From Sphingobium trunci (GTDB lineage: Bacteria; Pseudomonadota; Alphaproteobacteria; Sphingomonadales; Sphingomonadaceae): a stretch of 64,000 bases of DNA. Under the pieces are notes generated by a model. It was not told the DNA's origin, searched no databases, and saw only the letters and a program-made list of their open reading frames with translations. Of the stretch, positions 30,181 to 40,530 are shown piece after piece (position 1 is the first letter of the stretch; the number at the start of each line of letters is the position of its first letter). The position numbers and the translations under genes are program-made. The DNA lies in the NCBI RefSeq assembly GCF_022664535.1, contig NZ_JAKUJY010000005.1, positions 124,001-188,000 of the forward strand, in the 5' to 3' direction.

Positions 30181-32358
30181 TCATGTTGCGGCGCGAGATG
30201 AAACGGGGTGATAGAAGGTTGTGCCGCTGGCCGCCATGTCCCGCAACTGCGCGGTCGGTGCGAAGCGGTCGCCATGCCGTTCCGCCAGCCGCTCCAGCAC
30301 CGCGACGACATGGCCGATGCCGACCGTGTCCATATGGCTGAACGGTCCGCCGGTATAGGGCGCGAAGCCCCAGCCGAAGATCGCGCCGATATCGCCATCC
30401 TCCGGCGTTTCCAGCACGCCTTCCGCAAAGCAGCGGGCGCATTCGATCAACTGGCGATAGAGCAGCCGCTCCTTCACCTCCTCGACATCGGGCTGCACGG
30501 CGGCGCGGGGGAACATCTCTTCCAGCCCCGGCCAGAGTTGCTTCCTGCCGCTTTCGGGATAGTCGTACCAGCCCTTGCCGTTCTTCCGGCCCAGACGGCC
30601 CAGTTCGACCATCTTCGCCATCACCGCGTCGGACGGCTGCGCCACATAGGCGTCGCCCAGCTCCTTCTTCGCCGCCGTCACGATCTTGTGGCCCAGCTCG
30701 ATGGACACCTCGTCACCCACCGCCAGCGGCCCCACCGGCATGCCCAGTTGCCGCCCGGCATTTTCGATGAGCGCAGGGTTGATGCCCTCCGCCACCATCT
30801 CCACGCCTTCCTGCACATAAGTGCCGAAGCTGCGTGAGGTGTAGAAGCCGCGGCTGTCATGGACGACGATCGGCGTTTTTTTGATCTGGCTGACGAAATC
30901 GAGCGCCTTGGCGATCGCTGCAGGTCCGGTTTCCTTGCCCAGGATGATCTCCACCAGCGGCATCTTCTCGACCGGGGAGAAGAAGTGGACGCCGATGAAA
31001 TTCTCCGGCTTGCTCCACGCCTTGGCCAGCCGGGTGATCGGCAGGGTGGATGTGTTGGAGCCGAAGATCGTGTCCGCGCCCAGCACCTCCTCGACCTTTT
31101 TGGTCACTTCGGCCTTGATGGCGACATCCTCGAACACCGCCTCGATCACGAAGTCCGCCCCGGCGAGCGCGGCATAGTCGGTCGTCGGCGTCACGCGGGC
31201 CAGCGTCTCGGCCATCTTCTCCGGCGTCATGCCCCGGCCCAGCCGCTTCTTCAGCACTTCCTCGACATGGGCCTTGCCCTTTTCCGCATAGGCCTGGTCG
31301 CGGTCGAACAGCACGACCTCCATGCCCGCCTGCGCGGCCACGGTGGCGATGCCCGCCCCCATCATGCCCGCGCCCAGCATGGCGAGCTTCCTCGTCGGCG
31401 CCTTGGGCTGGCCCTGGGGCCGCCTTGCGCCGCGCTCGGCCGCCTGCTTGTTGACGAACAGGCTGCGGACCATGTTCGCCGCCTGCGGATCGGCCGCCAC
31501 CCTGGCGAAATATTTGCTCTCGACCCGGATCGCCCGGTCGATCGGCAGCGATGCGCCCTCGTAGACAGCGGACAGCAGGGCGATGGGCGCATTCATGTTC
31601 CGCTGCGTCTGCTTCAGCGTCATCGGCAGCGCGCCGACCATGGTCTGCACGAAGGCCGGATTGAACCCGCCCGCGCCGCCGGGGAATTTGAACGCCTTCT
31701 GGTCCCAGGGCTGGACGGAGGCGGCAGGATTGGCCTTCACCCATTCCTTCGCCCTGGCCAGCGCGGTCCCCTGCGGCACGACCTCATCGACCACCTTCAT
31801 CATCGCCGCTTCGGCCGGGCGGAACAGCTTGCCCTGCAACATGTACATCAGCGCCGCCTGCACGCCCATCAGGCGCGGCAGCCGCTGCGATCCGCCGCCG
31901 CCGGGGAACAGGCCGATCAGGATTTCGGGCAGGCCCAGCTGAGTCTTGGGGCTGTCGCCCACCACGCGGCGATGGCAGGCCAGCGCCAGCTCGAACCCGC
32001 CGCCGACGCAGCTGCCCTCGATCGCGCAGGCGACCGGCTTACCGCTGGTTTCGAGGCGGCGGAACAGCTGGTTCAGCACGAACACCTTGTCGAAAATATC
32101 GGCGGGGGAGGGGCGCTTCCCGCCCTCGCCGACCAGCATGGACCCGAAATATTTAAGGTCCATGCCCGCCATGAAGCCGCTGTCCTTGCCGGACGCGACG
32201 ACCGCGCCCTTGATAGCCTCCTCCGACGCGATGCGCGTGATCGCGGCGTCCAGATCGGCCAGGAACTCTGGCCCGATGACGTTCATCGACTGGTCGGGCA
32301 CATCGATGGTCAGCGTGGCAATGCCGTCGGCGTCGATATCGAAGCGGATCGTGTTCAT
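30181..32358 (-). CDS. fadJ: Multifunctional enoyl-CoA hydratase / 3-hydroxyacyl-CoA dehydrogenase (FadJ/FadB type)
   Basis: 725 residues. Residues ~1-190 form a crotonase domain with [19 protein letters not shown] and the [20 protein letters not shown] loop; the dehydrogenase part starts near 330 with the NAD loop [11 protein letters not shown] and has [11 protein letters not shown] and the [15 protein letters not shown]-terminal signature. Together they perform two beta-oxidation steps. The ATG follows GGGAGAGATACAA. It is 20 bases after the thiolase stop, making a two-gene beta-oxidation operon. Confidence 0.94.
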   Translation of the reverse strand: MNTIRFDIDADGIATLTIDVPDQSMNVIGPEFLADLDAAITRIASEEAIKGAVVASGKDSGFMAGMDLKYFGSMLVGEGGKRPSPADIFDKVFVLNQLFRRLETSGKPVACAIEGSCVGGGFELALACHRRVVGDSPKTQLGLPEILIGLFPGGGGSQRLPRLMGVQAALMYMLQGKLFRPAEAAMMKVVDEVVPQGTALARAKEWVKANPAASVQPWDQKAFKFPGGAGGFNPAFVQTMVGALPMTLKQTQRNMNAPIALLSAVYEGASLPIDRAIRVESKYFARVAADPQAANMVRSLFVNKQAAERGARRPQGQPKAPTRKLAMLGAGMMGAGIATVAAQAGMEVVLFDRDQAYAEKGKAHVEEVLKKRLGRGMTPEKMAETLARVTPTTDYAALAGADFVIEAVFEDVAIKAEVTKKVEEVLGADTIFGSNTSTLPITRLAKAWSKPENFIGVHFFSPVEKMPLVEIILGKETGPAAIAKALDFVSQIKKTPIVVHDSRGFYTSRSFGTYVQEGVEMVAEGINPALIENAGRQLGMPVGPLAVGDEVSIELGHKIVTAAKKELGDAYVAQPSDAVMAKMVELGRLGRKNGKGWYDYPESGRKQLWPGLEEMFPRAAVQPDVEEVKERLLYRQLIECARCFAEGVLETPEDGDIGAIFGWGFAPYTGGPFSHMDTVGIGHVVAVLERLAERHGDRFAPTAQLRDMAASGTTFYHPVSSRAAT

Positions 32359-32378
32359 TTGTATCTCTCCCTGTCCGC

Positions 32379-33587
32379 TCAAACGCGCTCGATGATGATG
32401 CCGGTGCCCATGCCCGCGCCGACGCACAGGTTGATGAGCGCGGTGCCCTTGCCGGTCCGTTCCAGCTCGTCCAGCGCCGTGCCCAGCACCATCGCCCCGG
32501 TCGCGCCCAGCGGGTGGCCCATGGCGATGGCGCCGCCATTGACGTTGATCTGGCCATGGTCGAGGTCCATCGCCTGCATGTAGCGCAGCACGACGCTGGC
32601 AAAGGCTTCATTGAGTTCCCAAAGGTCGATGTCGGCCTTGCTCATGCCCGCGCGACTGAGCAGCTTGCCCGCGACGAACTCCGGCCCGGTCAGCATGATC
32701 AGCGGCTCCGATCCGATGGAGGCCATGGCCCTGATCCGGGCGCGGGGCTTGAGGCCGTATTTCTCCCCCATCTCCCGGTTGCCGACCAGCACGGCGGCGG
32801 CGCCGTCGACGATGCCGGAACTGTTCCCGGCATGGTGGATATGGTTGACGCGCTCCAGCTCCGGATAGCGGAGCAGGGCGACCGTGTCGAAGCCCGGCAT
32901 CTCCTCGCCCAGCGCGGTGAAGCTGGGCTTCAGGCTGGCCAGCGACTGCATCGTCGCGTCGGGCCGCATATGCTCGTCATGGTCCAGGACGATCTGGCCG
33001 ATCACATCCTTCACCGGCACGATGGATCGGGCGAAGCGCTTTTCGTCCCACGCCGCCTTGGCGCGGCGCTGGCTTTCCACGGCATAGGCGTCGGCATCGT
33101 CGCGGCTGATCCCGAACTTGGTCGCGATCACGTCGGCGCCGATGCCCTGCGGCGCGAAATAGCTTTTATAGGCGACCGCCGGGTCCATCGCGATCGCGCC
33201 GCCGTCCGACGCCATCGGCACCCGGCTCATGGACTCGACGCCGCCGCCGATGGCCAGCCCCGCTTCGCCGGAATGGATTTTCGCGGCGGCCATGTTCACC
33301 GCCTCCAGCCCGGACGCGCAGAAACGGTTGACCTGGACGCCCGGCACGGTCTGGGCATAATCGGCGTTCAGAACCGCCGTGCGGGCGATGTCGGCACCCT
33401 GTTCGCCGACCGGGGTGACGCATCCCAGGATCACGTCGTCGACGTCGGCGGTATCGATCTCCGTGCGGTCGCGCACCGCTTCCAGCATCTGCGTCGCGAG
33501 CTGGATGGGGGTGATCTCATGCAGCGACCCATCGGCCTTGCCCCGTCCCCGGGGCGTCCTGACGGCATCGTAGATATAGGCTTCCAT
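32379..33587 (-). CDS. fadA: Acetyl-CoA acyltransferase (thiolase)
   Basis: 402 residues. It carries out the thiolytic step of beta-oxidation. Catalytic Cys is in [11 protein letters not shown], His in [14 protein letters not shown] and the second Cys in LCVGAGMG. The ATG at 33587 follows GAGAGGAAAAGTC; a frame extension to 33707 would run through the operator region and is rejected. First gene of the fadA-fadJ pair, with a palindromic operator candidate about 55 bases upstream. fadA versus fadI naming is by context. Confidence 0.93.
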   Translation of the reverse strand: MEAYIYDAVRTPRGRGKADGSLHEITPIQLATQMLEAVRDRTEIDTADVDDVILGCVTPVGEQGADIARTAVLNADYAQTVPGVQVNRFCASGLEAVNMAAAKIHSGEAGLAIGGGVESMSRVPMASDGGAIAMDPAVAYKSYFAPQGIGADVIATKFGISRDDADAYAVESQRRAKAAWDEKRFARSIVPVKDVIGQIVLDHDEHMRPDATMQSLASLKPSFTALGEEMPGFDTVALLRYPELERVNHIHHAGNSSGIVDGAAAVLVGNREMGEKYGLKPRARIRAMASIGSEPLIMLTGPEFVAGKLLSRAGMSKADIDLWELNEAFASVVLRYMQAMDLDHGQINVNGGAIAMGHPLGATGAMVLGTALDELERTGKGTALINLCVGAGMGTGIIIERV

Positions 33588-33641
33588 GACTTTTCCTCTC
33601 TGGCCCGCGGCGTGCGAGCGCCGGATACGCCAGCAAATGTA

Positions 33642-33657
33642 TTTACGTTTACGTAAA
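33642..33657. promoter_or_regulatory. Perfect palindromic operator upstream of the thiolase operon
   Basis: TTTACGTTTACGTAAA is a perfect 7-2-7 inverted repeat (TTTACGT, TT, ACGTAAA) located 55 bases from the thiolase ATG and in the space shared with the divergent MFS gene. A related half site (TTTACGTCA) occurs near 33738. Such ACGTAAA repeats resemble, from memory, operators of MerR-type LiuR regulators of acyl-CoA catabolism. The regulator itself is not in this window. Confidence 0.6.
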
Positions 33658-33789
33658 GTGCAAGTGCCAATCCACACCCCTACAGGCCGTAACGTCATCT
33701 TCCCCAAAGCGTTTCAGTTCGCCGACTCCCTTTCCACTTTACGTCATTTTCCGATTCGCGGATTTGACCATCGCGCCCAATTCCGCTTG

Positions 33790-35460
33790 ATGGCTTTCGT
33801 GTCAGAATCGGACCCCTCCCAGGCCCCATCGCCCTTTTCCATCCCGATCTTCCGCGCGATCTGGTGCGCCAGCCTTGCCTCGAACTTCGGCGGCCTGATC
33901 CAGTCGGTCGGCGCCCAATGGATGATGACTTCGCTGTCGGCCTCTCCCCAGCTGATCGCGCTGGTCCCGGCCTCCACCACGCTGCCGATCATGCTGCTCT
34001 CGCTCTGGGCGGGCGCTCTGGCGGACAATGTCGACCGGCGAGTGGTGATGCTCTGCTGCCAACTCTTCATGCTGATCGTCTCGGCCCTGCTGGCGCTGTT
34101 CGCCTGGCTCGGATGGGTGTCGCCCTGGTCGCTGCTCGGCTTCACCTTCCTGGTCGGCTGCGCCACCGCGATCAACGGCCCTGCCTGGCAGGCGTCGGTC
34201 GGCGACATGGTGCCCCGCGGGGCCTTGCCCAATGCCGTCGCGCTGAACTCCATGGGCTTCAACATGGCGCGCAGCATCGGTCCGGCGCTGGGCGGGGTCA
34301 TCGTCGCGGTCGCGGGGGCGGCGGCTGCCTTCCTGACCAACGCCGTCAGCTATATCGGCCTTGTCGCGGTCCTTGCCCGCTGGCGCCCGGAACGCCCGCC
34401 ACAGCTCCTGCCGCGCGAGCGGATGGGTGTCGCGATGCGGGCAGGCGTCCGCTACGTCACCATGTCGCCCAAGATCCAGCTCGTCCTGCTGCGCAGCGCC
34501 GCCTTCGGCATCGGGGCCAGTGCGGTTTCGGCCATGATGCCGCTGGTCGCGCGCGACATATTGGCGGGCGGCGCGCTTACCTTCGGCGCGCTCAGCGGCG
34601 CCTTCGGCATCGGCGCGGTCATGGGTGCCCTGTCGACCAGCAGGCTGCGCAGGCGTTTCCCGGTCGAGACCATCGTGCGTTCGGCCGCCCTGGCTCTGGC
34701 CACGGGGACGATGATGCTGGCGGTCAGCCACTGGCTAGTCGTCGCCTTGCTGGGGCTGATGCTGGCGGGGGCAGGGTGGGTGATCGCCCTGTCCAGCTTC
34801 AACGTCTCGGTCCAGATGTCCGCGCCCCGCTGGGTGGTGGCCAGGGCCGTCGCGCTTTACCAGATGATCGCCTTCGGCGGCATGGCCGTGGGCGCCTGGT
34901 TCTTCGGCAGGCTGGCGGAGGACCATGGCGTCGTCGTCGCGCTCTACGCCGCCGCCTCCGTTCAGTTCGTCTCGGCCATGATCGGCATTGTCCGGCCGCT
35001 GCCCCAGGCGGGCGAGGAAAATCTCGACCTCCAGAATCTCTGGCGGGAGCCGGAAACCGCCGTCCCCATCGAACCCCGCAGCGGACCGGTGGTCGTCACG
35101 ATCGAATATCGCATCCCGGCTGGATCGGTCGTCCCTTTCCTGGCGGCGATGAGCGAGCGCCGCCGCATCCGCCGCCGCGACGGTGCGCATGGCTGGTCGC
35201 TCTTACGCGACCTGGGCGATCCCGAGCTATGGGTGGAGCGCTATCATGTGTCGACCTGGCTGGACTATGTCCGCCACAACAGCCGCCGGACGGTAGCCGA
35301 CAAGGCGAACAGCGAAGCGGTCCTCGCTCTGCACAAAGGCGCCCGTCCGCCGGTCGTCCACCGCATGCTGGAACGCCAGACCGGGTCGCTGCCGCTGGCC
35401 CGCTCCGCCGATCCGCGCGAAATGGGCGACCCGATGACCGATCCCACGCGATCGAGTTAG
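33790..35460 (+). CDS. MFS_3-family exporter with C-terminal monooxygenase-like domain
   Basis: About 556 residues: twelve membrane segments (MFS signature ADNVDRRVVM in the first half) of the DUF894/MFS_3 group, followed from ~residue 430 by a soluble segment (VVVTIEYRIPAG through WLDYVRHNSRRTVAD) like the ABM-type tail common in this group. The ATG at 33790 is the first that gives a normal length; the frame is open upstream but crosses the operator. The substrate is unknown; relatives export siderophores or drugs. Confidence 0.82.
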   Translation: MAFVSESDPSQAPSPFSIPIFRAIWCASLASNFGGLIQSVGAQWMMTSLSASPQLIALVPASTTLPIMLLSLWAGALADNVDRRVVMLCCQLFMLIVSALLALFAWLGWVSPWSLLGFTFLVGCATAINGPAWQASVGDMVPRGALPNAVALNSMGFNMARSIGPALGGVIVAVAGAAAAFLTNAVSYIGLVAVLARWRPERPPQLLPRERMGVAMRAGVRYVTMSPKIQLVLLRSAAFGIGASAVSAMMPLVARDILAGGALTFGALSGAFGIGAVMGALSTSRLRRRFPVETIVRSAALALATGTMMLAVSHWLVVALLGLMLAGAGWVIALSSFNVSVQMSAPRWVVARAVALYQMIAFGGMAVGAWFFGRLAEDHGVVVALYAAASVQFVSAMIGIVRPLPQAGEENLDLQNLWREPETAVPIEPRSGPVVVTIEYRIPAGSVVPFLAAMSERRRIRRRDGAHGWSLLRDLGDPELWVERYHVSTWLDYVRHNSRRTVADKANSEAVLALHKGARPPVVHRMLERQTGSLPLARSADPREMGDPMTDPTRSS

Positions 35461-36047
35461 TCGCTGCTTCGTCCGGCCAGATCCTCCGGCGTATCGATAT
35501 CGCGCAGGTTCGCCCCCATGGTCTCGATCTGCAAGCCATGGCTCAAAAGCGCCCGCGCGCCCTGATCGCCGCGCAGCGCCAGCATCTCGGGGAAATGCTT
35601 GCGCCCGATAAAGGCGGGGGGGGACGCGGAAAAGCCGTCCGTGCTGGCCACCACGGACCTTATGTCCTCGGCCGCCAGGCAGATGCGGTTATAATGGGTT
35701 TGCGGCACGTCGGGCATGTCGGCAAGGCAGATCAGGATGCCCCGGCATTTGCGGATCGGCATGACATGCTCGACCGCCCGAACGATACTGGATGAAATGC
35801 CGTCCTCCGGCCGATCATTGACCAATATCGTATATCCCCGCCGTTCGAGCTTGCGATGCAGGTCCGGGGCCTTCTCGAGCGGCCGGACGACGGCGACCAG
35901 TTCGGCGAACACCATCGACGCGATCGTTTCCAGCGCATGGGCAGCCAGCGGCTTGCCCCGCAGCTCGGTCATCAGCTTGTCCTGCTCGCCGAAACGAGAA
36001 GAATTGCCCGCTGCAAGAAGGACGGCGGCGATCTGTTCGGTCCGCAT
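35457..36047 (-). CDS. MobA/MocA-like nucleotidyltransferase
   Basis: 196 residues of the NTP-transferase fold. The nucleotide-binding signature is VLLAAGNSSRFGEQDKL, with the metal-binding Asp in CLADMPDV. Members of the MocA subgroup attach CMP or GMP to molybdopterin; others act on small molecules. No other cofactor-biosynthesis or molybdoenzyme gene is beside it, so the substrate is open. The stop overlaps the convergent MFS gene by four bases. Confidence 0.78.
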   Translation of the reverse strand: MRTEQIAAVLLAAGNSSRFGEQDKLMTELRGKPLAAHALETIASMVFAELVAVVRPLEKAPDLHRKLERRGYTILVNDRPEDGISSSIVRAVEHVMPIRKCRGILICLADMPDVPQTHYNRICLAAEDIRSVVASTDGFSASPPAFIGRKHFPEMLALRGDQGARALLSHGLQIETMGANLRDIDTPEDLAGRSSD

Positions 36048-36192
36048 GATTTCGCTGTCTGATAGGTGCGACCCCGGCTGAACCGGCTTTTCGGATAAGT
36101 GCCACTGGGGCGATCTTCTGTCCAGCATGGCGAAGGGGCTGGCGCTGGGGCGGTTGAGCCGCCATATGCGCGACGTGCAGAAAAAAGGAGTG

Positions 36193-36810
36193 ATGCCTCC
36201 CATGGAATATGATCCCGATGCCGAAGCGGCGGGCGAAGCGCTCAAGATTCCGGTCCCCAAGGATGTGTCCGAGGCGATTCGCACGCTGATCCGCTGGTCG
36301 GGCGACACCCCGGAGCGGGAGGGCCTGCTCGAAACGCCCGAGCGCGTGGCGCGCGCGTGGAAGGAATATTGCAGCGGCTATTCGGATGATCCCGCCTATC
36401 ATCTTTCGCGCATTTTCCACGAGGTCGGCGGCTATGACGATATCGTCCTGCTGAAGGACATCCCGTTCCAGTCGCATTGCGAACATCATATGGCGCCGAT
36501 CGTGGGCGTTGCGCACATCGCCTATCTGCCGGGGCAATATGTCGTTGGCATATCGAAGCTGGCGCGCGTCCTCCATGCCTTTGCGCACCGTCTTCAGGTG
36601 CAGGAGCGGCTGACTTCCGAGGTGGCCAACTGCATCTGGGAGCATCTGAAGCCGCAGGGCGTGGCCGTCGTGGTCGAGGCCACGCATGGCTGCATGACCG
36701 GCCGTGGCGTGCGGACCCCCAATGTCGTCATGAAGACCAGCCGGATGCTGGGCGTCTTTCGCGACGATGAGAAGAGCCGGGAAGAAGTGTTGAAGCTGAT
36801 CGGCTCGTAA
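36193..36810 (+). CDS. folE: GTP cyclohydrolase I
   Basis: About 205 residues. It converts GTP to dihydroneopterin triphosphate, the first step of pterin and folate synthesis. Motifs include DTPEREGLLETPERVARAW, the zinc and active-site SHCEHHMAPIVG, and HGCMTGRGVRTPN with the second zinc Cys. AAGGAG lies two bases before the ATG at 36193 and eleven before the ATG at 36202; either may be used. A FolM-like gene follows after six bases. Confidence 0.95.
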   Translation: MPPMEYDPDAEAAGEALKIPVPKDVSEAIRTLIRWSGDTPEREGLLETPERVARAWKEYCSGYSDDPAYHLSRIFHEVGGYDDIVLLKDIPFQSHCEHHMAPIVGVAHIAYLPGQYVVGISKLARVLHAFAHRLQVQERLTSEVANCIWEHLKPQGVAVVVEATHGCMTGRGVRTPNVVMKTSRMLGVFRDDEKSREEVLKLIGS

Positions 36811-36816
36811 GCGGAG

Positions 36817-37659
36817 ATGAGCGGAGAAGATATCCCGGCCTATCGTCCCCTTGGCGGGGCCAAGGCGCAGAATAACGCCGCCGGTGCGCTGCCGCTGGCG
36901 AACAAGCGTCTGGCGCTTGTCACTGGCGGTCACCGGCGGCTGGGCGGCATCATATCGGCGGCCTTCGCCCGCGCCGGTTATTCGCTGGCGATCCACGGCA
37001 GCCACGACACGCGCCTCGATTCCCACCTGGCCCTGGCGCTGGAGGAAAATGGCACCGAATGGGATGGGTTCACCATCGATTTCTCCGATCCGGAGGGCGC
37101 CGAGGAACTGATCGCGCTGGTGGCGGAGCGCTTCGGCCGCCCGCCGGATATTCTGGTCAACAGCGCGGCGATTTTCGGTCAGGACCGGCTCGACAGCGTG
37201 ACGGCGGAGGATCTGATGCGGCACTATGCCGTCAACTGCGCCGCCCCCGCCCTGCTGACCAAGGCGTTCGCGACGGTTCCGGCTGGAAGCGCCGATCGCT
37301 GTATCATCAATATATTGGACCAGCGCATCGACCATCCGCATGGCGATCAACTGGCCTACACGCTGTCGAAAATGGCGCTGGCCGGCCTGACGCGGCTTTC
37401 CGCCTCCAGCCTGGCGCCCCAGGTCAGGGTGAATGCCGTCGCGCCGGGACTGACCATCGCGACGCCCGATTATGACGACGGCCAGATGGAGAGGCTGGCC
37501 AGGATGATGCCGCTGGAGCGTCTGCCGCAAGCGGAACAGATTGCCGAGGCGGTGCTGTTCCTGGCGAGCGCGAGCGCGGTGACCGGGCAGACCATGTATG
37601 TCGATGGTGGCGCGCATCTGCGCAGCTATGACCGCGACTTCATGCATCTGTGCCGGTAG
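36817..37659 (+). CDS. SDR oxidoreductase, FolM/pteridine-reductase-like
   Basis: 280 residues with an N-terminal extension of about 28 residues before the coenzyme fold. The glycine motif reads VTGGHRRLGG, where Arg in TGGxRRLG marks NADPH-preferring pteridine reductases and FolM. The active site has Tyr-Lys in AYTLSKMAL. With folE just upstream, reduction of dihydromonapterin or dihydrofolate is likely, though generic SDR activity cannot be excluded. Confidence 0.78.
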   Translation: MSGEDIPAYRPLGGAKAQNNAAGALPLANKRLALVTGGHRRLGGIISAAFARAGYSLAIHGSHDTRLDSHLALALEENGTEWDGFTIDFSDPEGAEELIALVAERFGRPPDILVNSAAIFGQDRLDSVTAEDLMRHYAVNCAAPALLTKAFATVPAGSADRCIINILDQRIDHPHGDQLAYTLSKMALAGLTRLSASSLAPQVRVNAVAPGLTIATPDYDDGQMERLARMMPLERLPQAEQIAEAVLFLASASAVTGQTMYVDGGAHLRSYDRDFMHLCR

Positions 37660-37750
37660 CGGCTGCAAAGCTGCGCTTTCTTGCAAGCTGGCCAAGGCCG
37701 GGCCGTCCGCATAGAGCGGATTGCAAATGATCGCATGAATGGAGATGGCA

Positions 37751-38527
37751 ATGGCATATGAAACGATCCTGGTCGAACAGCGCGATGCAGTGACGCTGAT
37801 CACGCTCAACCGGCCTCAGGCGCTGAATGCGCTCAACACACAGGTTCTCAAGGATCTGAGCGCTGCCTTTGCCGCTTATGAAGCCGATCCATCGCAGCGC
37901 TGCCTGGTCCTTACCGGCAGTGAAAAGGCCTTTGCCGCGGGCGCAGACATCAAGGAAATGGTCGAGAAGGAAGCGGCCGATTTCTTCCTGCAGGATTTCT
38001 TTGCCGGCTGGCAGACCCATGTGGTGTCGACGCGCAAGCCGTGGATCGCGGCAGTGGCGGGCTTTGCGCTGGGCGGCGGGTGCGAACTGGCGATGATGGC
38101 GGACTTCATCCTGGCCGCAGACACGGCGAAATTCGGTCAGCCTGAAATCAAGCTGGGCGTGGCGCCTGGCATGGGCGGTTCGCAGCGGCTGACCCGCGCC
38201 ATCGGCAAGGCGAAGGCGATGGAAATGTGCCTGACCGGCCGGATGATGGGCGCCGAAGAAGCGGAGCGGGCCGGACTGGTCGCCCGGGTCCTGCCCGCGG
38301 CGGAGTTGCTGGACGATGCGCTGAAGACCGCCGCGGCCATTGCCGGAATGCCGCCCATGGCGGCGATGGTGAACAAGGAGATGGTCAATCTGGCGTTCGA
38401 AACCGGGCTGGCCCAGGGCATCGTGACCGAGCGCCGCCTGTTCCAGATACTGACCGCGACCGAAGACAAGGTCGAAGGCATGACCGCCTTCATCGAAAAG
38501 CGTCCCGGCGTCTGGAAAGGGCGCTGA
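37751..38527 (+). CDS. Enoyl-CoA hydratase
   Basis: 258 residues of the crotonase family. The oxyanion-hole motifs are [11 protein letters not shown] and [15 protein letters not shown], with the catalytic Glu pair expected in the GGGCELAM and [13 protein letters not shown] helices. It hydrates trans-2-enoyl-CoA in beta-oxidation or valine/isoleucine breakdown. The third of three close ATGs (37739, 37745, 37751) is preferred, with GGAG six bases upstream. Convergent with mmsB. Confidence 0.92.
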   Translation: MAYETILVEQRDAVTLITLNRPQALNALNTQVLKDLSAAFAAYEADPSQRCLVLTGSEKAFAAGADIKEMVEKEAADFFLQDFFAGWQTHVVSTRKPWIAAVAGFALGGGCELAMMADFILAADTAKFGQPEIKLGVAPGMGGSQRLTRAIGKAKAMEMCLTGRMMGAEEAERAGLVARVLPAAELLDDALKTAAAIAGMPPMAAMVNKEMVNLAFETGLAQGIVTERRLFQILTATEDKVEGMTAFIEKRPGVWKGR

Positions 38528-38537
38528 TCTGAATAGG

Positions 38538-38564
38538 GCTGGAGGGGTCTATTTCCCCTCCAGC
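38538..38564. terminator. Bidirectional hairpin between the enoyl-CoA hydratase and mmsB
   Basis: GCTGGAGGGG and CCCCTCCAGC pair perfectly around tctattt. The right arm lies within the last codons of mmsB. It can stop transcription from either side, with only short T-tracts. Confidence 0.6.
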
Positions 38565-39433
38565 ATCTCGATCATCAGGGAAAAATCCCGACCCGCTTCG
38601 CCGCGATTGGCAAGCAGTTGATAGAGCGACTCCGCGACATTGCCCATCGGCACACTGGCGCCGACGGAGGCAGCGGCCTCGACCGCCAGCTTCAGATCCT
38701 TCAGCATCAGCCCGACCGCAAAGCCGCCCTGATAGCCGTTGTCCGAAGGGCTTTGCGGCCCCACGCCCGGAACCGGGCAATAGCTGGTCATCGACCAGCT
38801 CTGACCCGACGACACGCTGGAAATATCGTAGAAGGTCTGCGGGTCCAGGCCGAGCTTCCCGGCCATGGCAAATGTCTCGCAGGTCGCTACCATGGTCGCG
38901 CCCAGCAGCATGTTGTTGCAGATCTTCGCCGCTTGCCCATTGCCTGCGCCCCCGGCGTGGATCACGGCCTTGCCCATGGCGGAGAGGATCGGCCTGGCCC
39001 GGCCGAAGGCCTGTTCGCTGCCCCCGACCATGAAGGTCAAGGTTCCGCCATTGGCCGCCGCGATGCCGCCCGAAACGGGAGCGTCGACCATTTCGAAGCC
39101 CCTCGCGGTGGCGGCATCCTCGACCCGGCGCGCGGTCGCGACATCGATGGTCGAACAGTCGAGGAAGAGGGCGCCCGCCCTGGCCGCGCCGAACACATCG
39201 CCCGTGTAAACGCTTTCGACATGCTTGCCCGCGGGCAGCATGGTGACGACGGCATCGGCGCCGGAAACCGCCTCCGCCGCGCTGGCGCAGCGGACCGCAC
39301 CGGCTTGCTCCGCCTTGGCCAGCGCATCGTCCGACAGGTCGAAGGCACGCACGGCGAAGCCGTTTTTCAGCAGGTTGGCGGCCATGCCGCCACCCATGTT
39401 GCCAAGGCCGATAAAGGCGATGGTCTGGCTCAT
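38549..39433 (-). CDS. mmsB: 3-hydroxyisobutyrate dehydrogenase
   Basis: 294 residues of the beta-hydroxyacid dehydrogenase family. The NAD motif is FIGLGNMGGGMAANL, the family signature VDAPVSGG, and the catalytic Lys in GNGQAAKICNNML. It oxidises 3-hydroxyisobutyrate to methylmalonate semialdehyde in valine breakdown. It stands third after the acyl-CoA dehydrogenase and hydrolase genes, in the order of the pathway. A methylmalonate-semialdehyde dehydrogenase gene is not in the window. Confidence 0.94.
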   Translation of the reverse strand: MSQTIAFIGLGNMGGGMAANLLKNGFAVRAFDLSDDALAKAEQAGAVRCASAAEAVSGADAVVTMLPAGKHVESVYTGDVFGAARAGALFLDCSTIDVATARRVEDAATARGFEMVDAPVSGGIAAANGGTLTFMVGGSEQAFGRARPILSAMGKAVIHAGGAGNGQAAKICNNMLLGATMVATCETFAMAGKLGLDPQTFYDISSVSSGQSWSMTSYCPVPGVGPQSPSDNGYQGGFAVGLMLKDLKLAVEAAASVGASVPMGNVAESLYQLLANRGEAGRDFSLMIEMLEGK

Positions 39434-39458
39434 CTCAGCGCACTCCTCTCGATCTTTC

Positions 39459-40517
39459 TCAGCCGCCCAATGCGGGCAGCGGAGTCCATTCCTTCTCGGC
39501 AGGCAGCGGCGCGAACAGGCTGTCGACCAGTTCGTCCGTCACATCCTCCGGCCGCGCCGGGTTCCATCGCGGCGCATTATCCTTGTCGAAGATCACCGCG
39601 CGCACGCCTTCGACGAAATCGGGCCGCCGGATGACATGATGGCCGATGCGATATTCGTTGCGCATATTGTCGGCGAAATCGGTGAACGCGGCGCCCTCCA
39701 CCATCTGTCGCAAGGCCACCTTGATAGTCTGGGGCGATTTGGTGGCCAGCGTGGCGAACTGCGTCCGTGCCCAGTCCGATCCCTCCGCTTCCAGCGCCGC
39801 CAATATATCCTCATAGCGGTCCGACGCGAACAGCCGGTCGATCTCCTCCCGGTGCGCTTCCCAGTCCGACGGCGGGGCAGTCTCGGCCATTTCGTCCAAT
39901 ATCTCGCCCAATCCATAAGGATCGGCGATGATCCGCGCCTTTACCGCCTCCAGCTTGTCCGAAGCCATATAATGGGTGGCGATGCCGATCGCGGCGCAAT
40001 CCGCGCCCTTGATCCGCGCGCCGGTGGTGGCAAGCCATGCGCCCGTCCGTCCCGGCATGCGCGGCAGGAACCAGCCGCCGCCCACGTCCGGGAACAGGCC
40101 TATCCCGGTTTCCGGCATGGCATAGGTGGTTCGCTCCGTGGCGACGCGATAGCGGGCGGGATCGGAAATCCCCACGCCGCCGCCCATGACGATGCCGTCG
40201 ATGAAGGCGACGATCGGCTTTTCGTATACGAACAGCAGATGGTTCATCCGGTATTCGGTATGAAAGAACCGCTCGGCTTCGGAACAGTCGCCTTTCGCGC
40301 TGTTTGCGATCATGGCGATGTCGCCGCCCGCGCAGAAACCGCGCCCCTCCGCATGATCGAGCATCACCGCGACGATGCTGTCGTCCGCTCGCCAGGCCAG
40401 CAGCGCATCGATGATGGCGTCGCACATTTCGGTGGTCAGCGCATGGATCGCCTTCGGCCGGTTCAGCCGGATGCGGCCGACGCCATTGTCGGTGGAAATC
40501 AGAATTGGGTCGGTCAT
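39459..40517 (-). CDS. 3-hydroxyisobutyryl-CoA hydrolase
   Basis: 352 residues, longer than ordinary enoyl-CoA hydratases, as expected for HIBYL-CoA hydrolases. Crotonase oxyanion motifs appear as GRGFCAGGDIAM and VAFIDGIVMGGGVGISD, and AMPETGIGLFPDVGGGW is the hydrolase-type loop. It releases CoA from 3-hydroxyisobutyryl-CoA between the dehydrogenase and MmsB steps. It is 13 bases after the acyl-CoA dehydrogenase gene. Confidence 0.92.
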   Translation of the reverse strand: MTDPILISTDNGVGRIRLNRPKAIHALTTEMCDAIIDALLAWRADDSIVAVMLDHAEGRGFCAGGDIAMIANSAKGDCSEAERFFHTEYRMNHLLFVYEKPIVAFIDGIVMGGGVGISDPARYRVATERTTYAMPETGIGLFPDVGGGWFLPRMPGRTGAWLATTGARIKGADCAAIGIATHYMASDKLEAVKARIIADPYGLGEILDEMAETAPPSDWEAHREEIDRLFASDRYEDILAALEAEGSDWARTQFATLATKSPQTIKVALRQMVEGAAFTDFADNMRNEYRIGHHVIRRPDFVEGVRAVIFDKDNAPRWNPARPEDVTDELVDSLFAPLPAEKEWTPLPALGG

Positions 40518-40530
40518 GGAAACTCCTGCG

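Noticed and set aside
30859..32583. Long plus-strand frame opposite fadJ
   Set aside because: Antisense to fully conserved enzyme motifs, and no ribosome site or fold.
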